Shown in pieces: positions 1 to 10,793 of a DNA stretch of 64,000 bases. Position 1 is the first letter of the stretch. Every line of letters starts with the position of its first letter. Made by a program: the position numbers and the translations under genes. This DNA comes from JAEVLT01 sp044598425 (GTDB taxonomy: Bacteria > Bacillota > Bacilli > Bacillales > Cytobacillaceae): assembly GCA_044598425.1 (NCBI GenBank), contig CP172536.1, forward strand, positions 744,001 through 808,000, written 5' to 3'. The notes beneath the pieces were generated by a model, which was not told the DNA's origin, did no database searches, and worked only from the letters and a program-made list of their open reading frames with translations.

Positions 1-799
<799 letters not shown>

Positions 800-1010
800 A
801 AAATGTTCGCAAGAACATCAAATCGTTGGTTGTTGTGCGTATATGTTTGTTTAGTTTTGAAGGAATAATCCTTCAAAACATTCGTTCTTTGAAAACTAGA
901 TAATCGTATAGAAGAAGTCAAGAGTAAGAACCGAGTAATCGCTTTTTTAGGTATTCTCTATTAATAGAGATGAACTAAGACAAATCAGCAGAAGCTGATC
1001 ATTTGTCGAT

Positions 1011-3946
<2,936 letters not shown>

Positions 3947-4074
3947 ATTTTTTGATATGCGAACTCGTTCTTCGCTTCCTTCTTCTTGATTACCTAGTTT
4001 TGAGAGAATGAATTTTCTTTTTTCTCTTGAAAAAATTAAAAAAGACATTATAATAAAATATGTCTTGTTAATAG

Positions 4075-4191
<117 letters not shown>

Positions 4192-4200
4192 TTGAATTAT

Positions 4201-4275
4201 TCCGCAGTAGCTCAGTGGTAGAGCTATCGGCTGTTAACCGATCGGTCGTAGGTTCGAATCCTACCTGCGGAGCCA
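4201..4275 (+). tRNA. tRNA-Asn (GTT)
   Basis: A full cloverleaf with anticodon loop CTGTTAA, acceptor TCCGCAG paired with CTGCGGA, and encoded CCA. It is the first gene of the trnD-like array. Confidence 0.97.
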
Positions 4276-4279
4276 TTTT

Positions 4280-4371
4280 GGAGAGCTGTCCGAGTGGCCG
4301 AAGGAGCACGATTGGAAATCGTGTAGACGGGTAACCCTGTCTCAAGGGTTCAAATCCCTTGCTCTCCGCCA
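4280..4371 (+). tRNA. tRNA-Ser (GGA)
   Basis: A class II tRNA with a long variable arm. The anticodon stem is CACGA/TCGTG around loop TTGGAAA, giving GGA. CCA is encoded. Confidence 0.97.
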
Positions 4372-4384
4372 TACATATTTTAAC

Positions 4385-4456
4385 GGCCCCTTGGTCAAGC
4401 GGTTAAGACACCGCCCTTTCACGGCGGTAACACGGGTTCGAATCCCGTAGGGGTCA
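4385..4456 (+). tRNA. tRNA-Glu (TTC)
   Basis: Anticodon stem CCGCC/GGCGG around loop CTTTCAC. The acceptor GGCCCCT pairs with AGGGGTC and the discriminator is A. The next bases are CTT, so CCA is not encoded and must be added by CCA nucleotidyltransferase. Confidence 0.95.
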
Positions 4457-4465
4457 CTTTAAATT

Positions 4466-4541
4466 GGAGGATTAGCTCAGCTGGGAGAGCATCTGCCTTA
4501 CAAGCAGAGGGTCGGCGGTTCGATCCCGTCATCCTCCACCA
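4466..4541 (+). tRNA. tRNA-Val (TAC)
   Basis: The acceptor GGAGGAT pairs with ATCCTCC, the anticodon loop is CTTACAA, and CCA is encoded. Confidence 0.97.
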
Positions 4542-4552
4542 TTATAAATAAT

Positions 4553-4571
4553 ATTATCGCGGGGTGGAGCA
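4553..4571 (+). repeat. Truncated copy of the tRNA-fMet 5' end
   Basis: The 19 bp ATTATCGCGGGGTGGAGCA recurs exactly at 4693-4711, where it forms the upstream flank and first 14 nt of tRNA-fMet. Here the tRNA is not continued. About 120 bp of unrelated sequence follows before the real gene. It looks like the scar of a local duplication or recombination event inside the tRNA array. Confidence 0.8.
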
Positions 4572-4697
4572 ACGAGCAAAGCATCGTTGAAATAACTGCG
4601 AGTTGTTCTCAACGAACAGCATCTTGAATAAACTTTATGAGTTGAGGACAGTCCATTGCTATCTAAGAGCATGGATAAATTAAATACTTTTTATTAT

Positions 4698-4771
<74 letters not shown>

Positions 4772-4774
4772 TTT

Positions 4775-4851
4775 GGTCCGGTAGTTCAGCTGGTTAGAAT
4801 GCCTGCCTGTCACGCAGGAGGTCGCGGGTTCGAGTCCCGTCCGGACCGCCA
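4775..4851 (+). tRNA. tRNA-Asp (GTC)
   Basis: Acceptor GGTCCGG pairs with CCGGACC, the anticodon loop is CTGTCAC, and CCA is encoded. Confidence 0.97.
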
Positions 4852-4860
4852 TTTAGATTT

Positions 4861-5116
4861 ATGGCTCGGTAGAGCAAGTTGCTCACATCAATGACTATGC
4901 TTCTTGTGCAACATGCGAGAAAGATCGAAAGATTCTTTCGAGCAAAGGACGATTGTAAATAGTTTTAGGGGTTTTTATTATTATGGCTCGGTAGCTCAGT
5001 CGGTAGAGCATGTTGCCACACCAATGATTGTACTTCTTGTGCAACATGCGAGAAAGATCGAAAGATTCTTTCGAGCAAAGGACGATTGTAAAATAGTTTT
5101 AGGGGTTTTTATTATT
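4861..5116 (+). repeat. Two tandem units containing truncated tRNA-Phe 5' halves
   Basis: Unit 1 (4861-4982) and unit 2 (4983-5116) are near-identical. Unit 2 opens with the first 26 nt of tRNA-Phe (GGCTCGGTAGCTCAGTCGGT and on to AGAGCA). It then runs into non-tRNA sequence with a perfect hairpin (CGAAAG-ATT-CTTTCG). It ends with GAGCAAAGGAC, which also occurs inside tRNA-Phe, and an AT-rich lead into the next unit. Unit 1 has lost about 14 nt of the D-arm. The intact tRNA-Phe follows immediately. The short tRNA stretches at each unit's ends suggest amplification by misaligned recombination. Confidence 0.85.
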
Positions 5117-5118
5117 AT

Positions 5119-5191
5119 GGCTCGGTAGCTCAGTCGGTAGAGCAAAGGACTGAAAATCCTTGTGTCGGCGGTTCGATTCCGTCCCGAGCCA
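5119..5191 (+). tRNA. tRNA-Phe (GAA)
   Basis: Acceptor GGCTCGG pairs with CCGAGCC and the anticodon loop is CTGAAAA. The three bases after the discriminator are CCT, so CCA is not encoded. It is the intact member after two units that carry only its 5' half. Confidence 0.95.
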
Positions 5192-5210
5192 CCTTTTAAG
5201 TTGGTTTTGA

Positions 5211-5283
5211 GCCGGTGTAGCTCAATTGGTAGAGCAACTGAATCGTAATCAGTAGGTTGGGGGTTCAAGTCCTCTCGCCGGCA
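5211..5283 (+). tRNA. tRNA-Thr, anticodon CGT
   Basis: The body matches Bacillus tRNA-Thr (acceptor GCCGGTG/CGCCGGC). The anticodon stem ACTGA/TCAGT surrounds loop ATCGTAA, giving CGT. In B. subtilis the tRNA at this array position is recalled as TGT. Bases 32 and 38 are both A, and the 3' end is ATCA instead of ACCA. It is therefore either a genuine ACG-reading isoacceptor or an early degenerate copy. Confidence 0.85.
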
Positions 5284-5314
5284 TCATGAGCTGGCATAAT
5301 TAAATTAAAAATGT

Positions 5315-5399
5315 GGAGGGGTAGCGAAGTGGCTAAACGCGGCGGACTGTAAATCCGCTCCCTCTGGGTTCGGCGGTTCGAATCCGTCCCCCTCCACCA
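5315..5399 (+). tRNA. tRNA-Tyr (GTA)
   Basis: A class II tRNA with a long variable arm. The anticodon loop is CTGTAAA, the acceptor GGAGGGG pairs with CCCCTCC, and CCA is encoded. Confidence 0.97.
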
Positions 5400-5403
5400 C
5401 TAT

Positions 5404-5477
5404 AGGGGTATAGTTTAAAGGTAGAACAGAGGTCTCCAAAACCTCCAGTGTGGGTTCGATTCCTACTACCCCTGCCA
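5404..5477 (+). tRNA. tRNA-Trp (CCA)
   Basis: Acceptor AGGGGTA pairs with TACCCCT, the anticodon loop is CTCCAAA, and CCA is encoded. Confidence 0.97.
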
Positions 5478-5487
5478 ATTAAATAAT

Positions 5488-5564
5488 GGCGGTTGTGGCG
5501 AAGTGGTTAACGCACCAGATTGTGGCTCTGGCACTCGTGGGTTCGATTCCCATCAATCGCCCCA
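5488..5564 (+). tRNA. tRNA-His (GTG)
   Basis: It has the extra 5' G characteristic of tRNA-His, anticodon loop TTGTGGC, and encoded CCA. Confidence 0.96.
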
Positions 5565-5602
5565 TTAAACTCCTAGTAATTATGTTATGAATATGTTAAT
5601 AT

Positions 5603-5677
5603 TGGGCTATAGCCAAGCGGTAAGGCAACGGACTTTGACTCCGTCATGCGTTGGTTCGAATCCAGCTAGCCCAGCCA
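5603..5677 (+). tRNA. tRNA-Gln (TTG)
   Basis: Acceptor TGGGCTA pairs with TAGCCCA, the anticodon loop is CTTTGAC, and CCA is encoded. Confidence 0.97.
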
Positions 5678-5681
5678 GTTT

Positions 5682-5756
5682 GCGGAAGTAGTTCAGTGGT
5701 AGAACACCACCTTGCCAAGGTGGGGGTCGCGGGTTCGAATCCCGTCTTCCGCTCCA
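5682..5756 (+). tRNA. tRNA-Gly (GCC)
   Basis: Acceptor GCGGAAG pairs with CTTCCGC, the anticodon loop is TTGCCAA, and CCA is encoded. Confidence 0.97.
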
Positions 5757-5762
5757 AAAAAT

Positions 5763-5836
<74 letters not shown>

Positions 5837-5848
5837 AAATTTTAATAT

Positions 5849-5930
5849 GCCGGTGTGGCGGAATTGGCAGACGCGCACGACTCAAAATCGTGTTCCTTCT
5901 GGAGTGTCGGTTCGACCCCGACCACCGGTA
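5849..5930 (+). tRNA. tRNA-Leu (CAA), last gene of the array
   Basis: A class II tRNA with anticodon stem CACGA/TCGTG around loop CTCAAAA. The acceptor GCCGGTG pairs with CACCGGT (a G-T closing pair), and CCA is not encoded. The order Asn-Ser-Glu-Val-Met-Asp-Phe-Thr-Tyr-Trp-His-Gln-Gly-Cys-Leu matches B. subtilis trnD, whose last gene is a second Leu that is missing here. Confidence 0.93.
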
Positions 5931-5963
5931 TCGAAACAGCGGGAAAATCCCTGTGAAATCAAG

Positions 5964-5996
5964 GGTTCTCACAGTTTGTGAGAGCTCTTTTTTGTT
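5964..5996 (+). terminator. Rho-independent terminator of the rrn-trn unit
   Basis: The hairpin TCTCACA-GTT-TGTGAGA is followed by GCTCTTTTTT. The run just before it (AATCCCTGTGAAATCAAGGG) resembles sequences that flank prophage or ICE junctions at tRNA-Leu genes. A relict attachment site is therefore possible but unproven. Confidence 0.75.
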
Positions 5997-6051
5997 ATTC
6001 ACTTCGCATGATTCAGATAGGAAAAATCGTGTGCAGTGAGGTGGAAAAAGT

Positions 6052-6114
6052 ATGACCAGAAGGAAAAATGAGAATTGGCAGGAAAAACGCAAGAGTGAAA
6101 GAAGGGGGGATTAA
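6052..6114 (+). CDS. Hypothetical 20-aa ORF (possible fragment)
   Basis: An ATG preceded by GAGGTGG opens a very basic 20-residue frame (MTRRKNENWQEKRKSERRGD). A second short frame without a usable start (6111-6230) overlaps its end by a few bases and encodes an acidic peptide rich in Asp, Glu and Leu. The two could be a broken small gene of mobile-element origin, since they sit just beyond tRNA-Leu and run into an IS3 remnant. No family is recognised. Confidence 0.3.
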   Translation: MTRRKNENWQEKRKSERRGD

Positions 6115-6230
6115 GTAAGGAAGAATTACGAAACATCTTTGACGAACCATCAGATTTGGACTACAGTTTAGATGAGTTAGTTGACGTTTTTATTGAGGAG
6201 TTTGGCACTGTTACACCCGAACCTCCTTGA
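6111..6230 (+). pseudogene. Short acidic ORF remnant, no start codon
   Basis: This 39-codon frame starts at a TTA codon, has no ATG, GTG or TTG at its head, and ends at TGA. The peptide contains DEPSDLDYSLDELVDVF and looks like the C-terminal tail of a small regulatory or phage protein. Its 3' end overlaps the IS3-type remnant on the other strand, so an insertion may have truncated it. Function unknown. Confidence 0.3.
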
Positions 6231-6390
6231 CCACAAGCGATTCCTGTTTTTCGTAGAATTCTTTTGGAGACAAGTCTAGAATACTGGAATGCATCCGTCT
6301 TTCGTTATAAAACACCATAAACTCCGTGACAATTTCATACGCTTCTGCATATGTTTTACCTCAATTTTTATTTCTCATGTCACGGATCCA
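6211..6390 (-). pseudogene. IS3-family transposase OrfB, C-terminal remnant
   Basis: Read on the minus strand, this gives the end of an IS3-family integrase-type transposase. The frame includes AEAYEIVTEFMVFYNERRMH followed by SSILDLSPKEFYEK, the typical rve_3 tail, and ends at a TAA (complement 6211-6213). A TGA interrupts the frame just upstream, after RDMRNKN. Nothing of the catalytic DDE core or of OrfA is left. It is a dead remnant. Confidence 0.85.
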
Positions 6391-6723
6391 GGTCCTTTTT
6401 TATTTGGAGAATAAAGTCAAAAAAACATATAACCAGTAAAATTAGTCTTATATAAGGAACCAATAAATTTGATAATCTTCAAATTGTAAAGGTTTTCAAA
6501 AATAGCTGCAGAAGAGTTGAAAAGTAAAGGACCGCTTCAAGAAATATGATTTCATTATCATTTAGGTTATTGAGTTTTAAGAATAGCTCCTTTTCAAAGG
6601 TTATTTTTAAATATGAAAAATGGGGACAAGTCTGAAATAAATACTAGAGGTAGTCGTTTATAAAAGTGGGCATAGCAAAATAAGCCACCCATTGATAATG
6701 TTTATGAGAAATTTTGGTTAAAA
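6391..6723. other. Intergenic stretch with no recognisable feature
   Basis: An AT-rich stretch of about 330 bp between the IS3 and IS110 remnants. No ORF with a plausible ribosome site, RNA structure or repeat was recognised. It is probably degraded mobile-element DNA. Confidence 0.4.
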
Positions 6724-7158
6724 TTATAATTCATCATTGTAAGGCTCTTTCTTTTTTAGAATGTTGTAAATAGCAGTTAAAAACATTCGTGCAATTGCAA
6801 TAATGGCTCGATTATGAGCACGGCGCTTTTTGAGTCTTAAATAGCGGTTTCGAATTTCGGGATGCATTTCACTGTTGACTACAGCTGTAGCACATTGTAC
6901 CAAAAGGGGCTTGATGTAGCAGCCAACTCTCGAAATTCTGACTGACTTTTTCTTGCCGGCACTCTCGTTATTCGTAGGTGTAAGTCCTGCCCAGGAACAT
7001 AAATGCTTAGCTGTCGGGAACACGTCTTTTCAACCCTTTTGTATAGGTAGAGAAGCGATGGCGTCTGTAAGTAGTAACCCTCTTTTTGTTGGTGAAAGCG
7101 ATACAGGCAACAAAAAAATTTTGTGGACATCAATCCAACAGCAAATGGTATGTTAGAA
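6724..7158 (-). pseudogene. IS110-family transposase, internally deleted and frameshifted
   Basis: The 3' part (6724-7023, minus strand) encodes a Transposase_20-type C-terminal domain with CSWAGLTPTNNESAGKKKS and KPLLVQCATAVV. The 5' part, on the same strand around 7030-7158, still shows the IS110 N-terminal motif CCWIDVHK. After a frameshift in a T-run it continues as FVACIAFTNKKRVTTYRR. The two ends are joined directly, so the middle of the roughly 400-aa protein, including most of the DEDD catalytic core, is gone. It cannot be active. Confidence 0.85.
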
Positions 7159-7237
7159 AATCTAACATATATATGTAATTCTAATTCACAAAAAACTATA
7201 ATAGAAGGGAGCCGGAAATTATAGAATAGGTGAGATT

Positions 7238-7983
7238 ATGCAATTAGGAATGGAGTTATCCCCAACTCAAACACTTAAACTAAAAATACCCTTAAGCTGA
7301 GGCAGTCTATTAATATATTACATTGTTCATCCCAGGAACTTGTTGATTTCATCCATCAACAGGCAGTTGAGAATCCTGTTTTGGAGTTCAAGGAAAATCC
7401 GGGATCTGACTTTTCTTTACATCAATCCATGAAACCTTCATAGGGAATCTTTCCCTAGATCCGGATTATAATCCGATTAATAACTATTCAGATACGAAAC
7501 TTACGCTTGAAAAGCATTTAATCGAACAAATGATGCTGTTAAAAATCACTATTCCACAGTAGATTAACATCTTAAAATTTTTGATCGGAATTTAAACCGG
7601 CATGGTTTCTTGGAAATTGAACCAGCGATTGCTACTCGTTATTTTTCAGTAACAATAGAAGAAATGGAGCAGGCTGTTCATATTTTGCAATCGCTTGACC
7701 AGATTGGCGTTGGGGCGAGAAACTTCGTTGACTGTTTGCTTATTCAAATGCGGTCTAAGTCAGGAAAAACCCGCTGGCCTAACAAATGGAAAGCTGATTC
7801 TTCTGTAGTTATTAAAGGAAAAATAAAGCATTCATCGATGAAGAAGATAAACAAAAACCTTTATCTGATCAAAAAATCGTTCAGCTTTTAGAGCAAAGTG
7901 GGATCCTGATTTCCCGCCGTACCGTTGCTAAATACCATGAAGAAATCGGATTCCCCGGGTCTTTGAGAAGAAGGAGATTTTAG
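7238..7983 (+). pseudogene. sigL: Sigma-54 factor (SigL/RpoN), frameshifted and internally deleted
   Basis: The start encodes MQLGMELSPTQTLKLKI. After a frameshift it continues as LRQSINILHCSSQELVDFI, the glutamine-rich activator-interacting region I of sigma-54. A middle fragment (7610-7780) carries the core-binding motif LDQIGVGARNFVDCLL. The end holds the RpoN box in SRRTVAKYHEEIGFPG and finishes at TAG 7981-7983. The region is about 745 bp against roughly 1300 bp for intact genes. Several stops and frameshifts break it, and most of the DNA-binding domain is deleted. A functional copy, if any, lies outside the window. Confidence 0.9.
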
Positions 7984-8011
7984 TCATGGGGATAGTTTTT
8001 GGGGGAGGAAA

Positions 8012-8746
8012 ATGGGAAAAATGGCTAAACCAATGATCGGTGTTTTACCATTATATGATGAGGAAAAAGCAAGCTATTGGATGCTGCCTGGATACATGAG
8101 GGGTATTGAGGAAGCAGGTGGAATTCCGGTGGTGCTACCATTAACAACTGATAAAGAGGTAATCCTGTCGATTTTAATGACTTTCGATGGGTTTCTTTTT
8201 ACCGGGGGACAGGATGTGAATCCTCATCTTTATGGTGAAAAGGCAGAAAATGTTTGCGGGAGGCCTTGTGACGAAAGAGATCAAATGGAAGCTACACTTT
8301 TTCAGCAAGCCATTGCTTTAGATAAGCCGGTATTTGGGATTTGTCGCGGGGTCCAATTGTTTAATGTCTTGTTAGGAGGCACGCTTTATCAGGACCTCCC
8401 GTCTCAATTCCCCTCAGAAATAATCCATAAGCAAAATCCACCATATGACCAGCCTGTTCATATGGTGTCGATTGAAAAGGAAAGTCCGCTTTATTCCATA
8501 GCAAAAGTGGAATTTTTACCAGTAAACAGCTACCATCATCAGGGAATTAAAAAGCTGTCGGATCAATTAGTTTGTGCAGCAAAAGCAGATGATGGTTTGA
8601 TCGAGGCTGTTTATATGCCAGGAAAAAGATTTGTCCTGGCTGTGCAATGGCATCCTGAATACATGTATCAATCCGATAAAATAAGCTTAAGGTTGTTTAA
8701 AGAATTAGTTTTGAAAAGTGGAAGTTGGGCAGGGATTAAGGGATAA
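8012..8746 (+). CDS. Gamma-glutamyl-gamma-aminobutyrate hydrolase family protein (peptidase C26)
   Basis: A 244-aa class I glutamine-amidotransferase-like hydrolase of the PuuD/YvdE type, cytoplasmic. The oxyanion-loop motif GGQDVNPHLYGE lies near residue 70. The nucleophile Cys is in FGICRGVQ (about residue 111), and the catalytic His-Glu pair is in VQWHPEYM (about residues 214-216), so the triad looks intact. Family members release glutamate from gamma-glutamyl amides such as gamma-glutamyl-GABA. The ATG follows GGGGGAGG with good spacing. It stands alone between a sigL pseudogene and repeat DNA, so its substrate cannot be inferred from neighbours. Confidence 0.88.
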   Translation: MGKMAKPMIGVLPLYDEEKASYWMLPGYMRGIEEAGGIPVVLPLTTDKEVILSILMTFDGFLFTGGQDVNPHLYGEKAENVCGRPCDERDQMEATLFQQAIALDKPVFGICRGVQLFNVLLGGTLYQDLPSQFPSEIIHKQNPPYDQPVHMVSIEKESPLYSIAKVEFLPVNSYHHQGIKKLSDQLVCAAKADDGLIEAVYMPGKRFVLAVQWHPEYMYQSDKISLRLFKELVLKSGSWAGIKG

Positions 8747-8837
8747 CCTTAATGTACATTTCCCCTTTTGTCCCAATTCCCTAAATTTTAACAGAAGATA
8801 TTGGCTGAATCATGATATTCTGAATCCGTGACATGAG

Positions 8838-8920
8838 AATAGCTTCTTTGAAATAACATCGAACGAAGGAAATGCGATAAGCATTTTCGGGGAGTCTCTC
8901 GCCTTCCGCTCCAATCAACA
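8838..8920. repeat. Fragment of a dispersed Bacillus repeat
   Basis: The stretch with GAACGAAGGAAATGCG, then GGGGAGTCTC and CCTTCCGCTCCAATCAACA, shares blocks with the repeat copy at 52200-52410, partly in inverted order. It lies directly against the transposase-like fragment that follows. Confidence 0.55.
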
Positions 8921-8922
8921 TA

Positions 8923-9150
8923 GTGAGCAAAATCAACCATGAGCTTAAAAAAAATCATTACCTACTCATCCAAATCGCAGATATCATAATGCAACTTTAT
9001 GAGAAAGGTTCCAGTGCATTGGAGGCCATTAAAAAAACAGCAAAAGAAAAATCCTCAAATCTGTTTGAAGCGAATAGCAATGGAAGGGATGAAAAGAAAG
9101 AGTTATTGATTTATTTACCAATTAAATACCAAAATTTATCAATAGGTTAG
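8923..9150 (+). pseudogene. Probable DDE transposase C-terminal fragment
   Basis: A 75-codon frame opening at GTG without a convincing ribosome site. The N-terminal half (KKNHYLLIQIADIIMQLYEK) resembles the C-terminal helix of IS4/ISNCY-type DDE transposases, which often read NHYLL-QIA. The remainder is charged and degenerate. It starts where the dispersed repeat fragment ends, which suggests a rearrangement breakpoint. Identification rests on recalled similarity only and is moderately uncertain. Confidence 0.5.
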
Positions 9151-9541
9151 CCTTTTTGGCGAAAATATAGATAAAGATATATGGTAGAATTTTACTTTTG
9201 TTTTAAAGGGTTTTACCAAGCAGGATAAATATCGATAAATTTACTCTTCAGTTCTAATTTTTAATGTAAATGCTAGTCTTGAGTTCAATAGAGTGCTATA
9301 ATAATGAGTGTTTTATTTGATTTGGTAGGCTATAGCAGTGGAGAAGACCAGATAAATAAATGAAATTCACAAGCTGCCTATAACATTCTGCCAATGAAGA
9401 AATAAAAGAGTTAAAGTAATTAAAAAAGATAAAGGGATTGTTAGCAAAGTAATACTATCCAAAAGGTATCTAACACAGGTATATGGCTAATCGATATTCC
9501 TTCACTGTAACCCAATAAAAAAAGGGTATGGGGGTGAAAAA
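9151..9541. other. Intergenic stretch without a recognised gene
   Basis: About 390 bp of AT-rich DNA. No credible ORF was seen. The GGGTATGGGGGTG just before 9542 serves as the ribosome site of the small downstream gene. Confidence 0.4.
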
Positions 9542-9631
9542 ATGGATTACGGACTTTATGTTATTTTAGGATTGTTTGTCGCAGCTATGATATTAAGTTC
9601 CTATATGTTCAATAAAATGATGAAAGAATAA
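9542..9631 (+). CDS. Small single-pass membrane protein, unknown function
   Basis: A 29-aa peptide, MDYGLYVILGLFVAAMILSS and then YMFNKMMKE. It is one hydrophobic helix with a short basic tail. It is preceded by GGGGGTG, 8 bp from the ATG, and followed within 15 bp by a clear terminator, so it looks like a real monocistronic small gene. No family is recognised. Similar Bacillus micro-proteins often act as membrane-protein modulators, but nothing here shows a partner. Confidence 0.55.
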   Translation: MDYGLYVILGLFVAAMILSSYMFNKMMKE

Positions 9632-9641
9632 AAATAAAAAA

Positions 9642-9667
9642 GCGGCAATTAAATGCCGTTTTTTTTT
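9642..9667 (+). terminator. Rho-independent terminator after the small membrane-protein gene
   Basis: The hairpin CGGCA-ATTAAA-TGCCG is followed by nine T residues. Confidence 0.8.
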
Positions 9668-9691
9668 ATCCATTTAGCATTAGCATTAGCT

Positions 9692-9913
9692 ATGGTTAAT
9701 GGTTGAATTATTGGATTTGGCAGAGAGATAACAGACGGTGTTTTTAATGCGGCTATTTAGGATGTTGTAGTTCACCGGGATTTTCAAAAACAAGGAACAG
9801 CTAAACAAATTATGGAGTTTCTGTTTGATAAACTAAGAAATGTTTCTTGTGTTCATTTTTATATGTCTGCTAAGAATTATATAGAGGGATCGGTTGCAAA
9901 GAATTTCATTTGA
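9692..9913 (+). pseudogene. GNAT-family acetyltransferase remnant
   Basis: The frame reads IIGFGREITDGVFNAAI, a stop, then DVVVHRDFQKQGTAKQIMEF with LLDKLRN-like continuation and a final stop. This is the acetyl-CoA-binding core of a GNAT enzyme, with the usual QxxGxxG changed to QKQGTA. There are in-frame stops near the start and after NAAI, and the N- and C-terminal parts are missing. Nonfunctional. Confidence 0.8.
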
Positions 9914-9970
9914 TGTTCTAACTGGTTAAAGCGTAAAATGATTTTCTGAACTTTGAAAGGAAGTATTTTA

Positions 9971-10297
9971 GTGATTATCACAATTTCATTATTTATTTTA
10001 GCTGGACTTGCGGAGATTGGCGGAGGATATTTGGTTTGGTTATGGTTGCGAGAAGGAAAACCTTATTGGTATGGGGTGATCGGGAGTATTGTCTTGATTG
10101 CATATGGTGTAATGCCTACTTTGCAAAAGTTTCCAAGCTTTGGGAGAGTTTACGCAGCATATGGAGGGATTTTTATTGTCCTCGCTGTTTTATGGGGGTG
10201 GGCAGTGGATAAGAAAACACCTGATTTTTATGATTGGCTGGGTGCAATGATTTGTATTATTGGAGTTTCAATTATGCTGTGGGGGCCACGGCAATAG
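9971..10297 (+). CDS. ynfA: YnfA family membrane protein (UPF0060)
   Basis: 108 aa with four predicted transmembrane helices, the YnfA/UPF0060 layout. Landmarks are LAEIGGGYLVWLWLREGK near the N-terminus, YGVMPTLQ, FGRVYAAYGG and the closing DWLGAMICIIGVSIMLWGPR. The family is related to small multidrug resistance pumps and has been linked to cationic-compound export, but physiological substrates are not settled. The frame is open from a TTG at 9953. GTG 9971 is preferred because GAAAGGAAG lies 6 bp upstream. The gene stands alone, and a terminator overlaps its stop. Confidence 0.88.
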   Translation: MIITISLFILAGLAEIGGGYLVWLWLREGKPYWYGVIGSIVLIAYGVMPTLQKFPSFGRVYAAYGGIFIVLAVLWGWAVDKKTPDFYDWLGAMICIIGVSIMLWGPRQ

Positions 10298-10326
10298 CTT
10301 ACAGATTCTATCTGTTTAGCTTTTTA
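10296..10326. terminator. Terminator-like hairpin at the end of ynfA
   Basis: ACAGAT-TCT-ATCTGT is extended by AGCT/AGCT with one mismatch and followed by TTTTT. It overlaps the ynfA stop codon and may also serve the converging small minus-strand frame. Confidence 0.65.
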
Positions 10327-10329
10327 TGT

Positions 10330-10473
10330 CTACTCAAATGCTTCTTTCGCTTTTAAAACTTCTAGGTTCGTACTTAAATAATTTTTAAATAAAAGCTGTT
10401 TGATCCAGTTTTCACTGTTATACGGATAAAAATGAAATGATCCTCTGCCACGGTTGTAATATTGTATAAACAT
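10330..10473 (-). CDS. Hypothetical 47-aa protein
   Basis: A minus-strand ATG at 10473 is preceded by GAAAGGAATAAAACAG, which is ribosome-site-like. It opens a 47-aa frame starting MFIQYYNRGRGSFHFYPYNS and ending in a helical, charged tail (NLEVLKAKEAFE). There is no transmembrane segment and no recognised family. Aromatic residues are enriched in the first half. It converges on ynfA and shares its terminator. It could be genuine or the remnant of a larger gene. Confidence 0.4.
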   Translation of the reverse strand: MFIQYYNRGRGSFHFYPYNSENWIKQLLFKNYLSTNLEVLKAKEAFE

Positions 10474-10703
10474 CTGTTTTATTCCTTTCAAAAAAAGTTA
10501 AGGACATGCGGTAAATCAGGAAAGCGGCATCCTTTTGTTAAGGTAAGTTTCATCAGTATCCTATGTCAAGGTATTTGTCTTAGAAACTAGGTATATGCCT
10601 TAAATTAAAAAAATGGTGTGTTTTTTCCGTCTCCTCGCTGCCAGACCGGCAGATATGTAAGTTATTTATCTATAACAAAATACGACAAATAATCATAAAA
10701 TCC

Positions 10704-10732
10704 TTGACAGTTTGTTGATTAATCGATATATT
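10704..10732 (+). promoter_or_regulatory. SigA-type promoter of the NSS transporter gene
   Basis: TTGACA (10704-10709), a 17-bp spacer, then TATATT (10727-10732). The transporter start codon lies about 60 bp downstream. Confidence 0.7.
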
Positions 10733-10793
10733 AAAATAATTAAATTATCAGAAATATTAAACGTATAGTGTTATAATTTTAGGAGGGCTTCTT

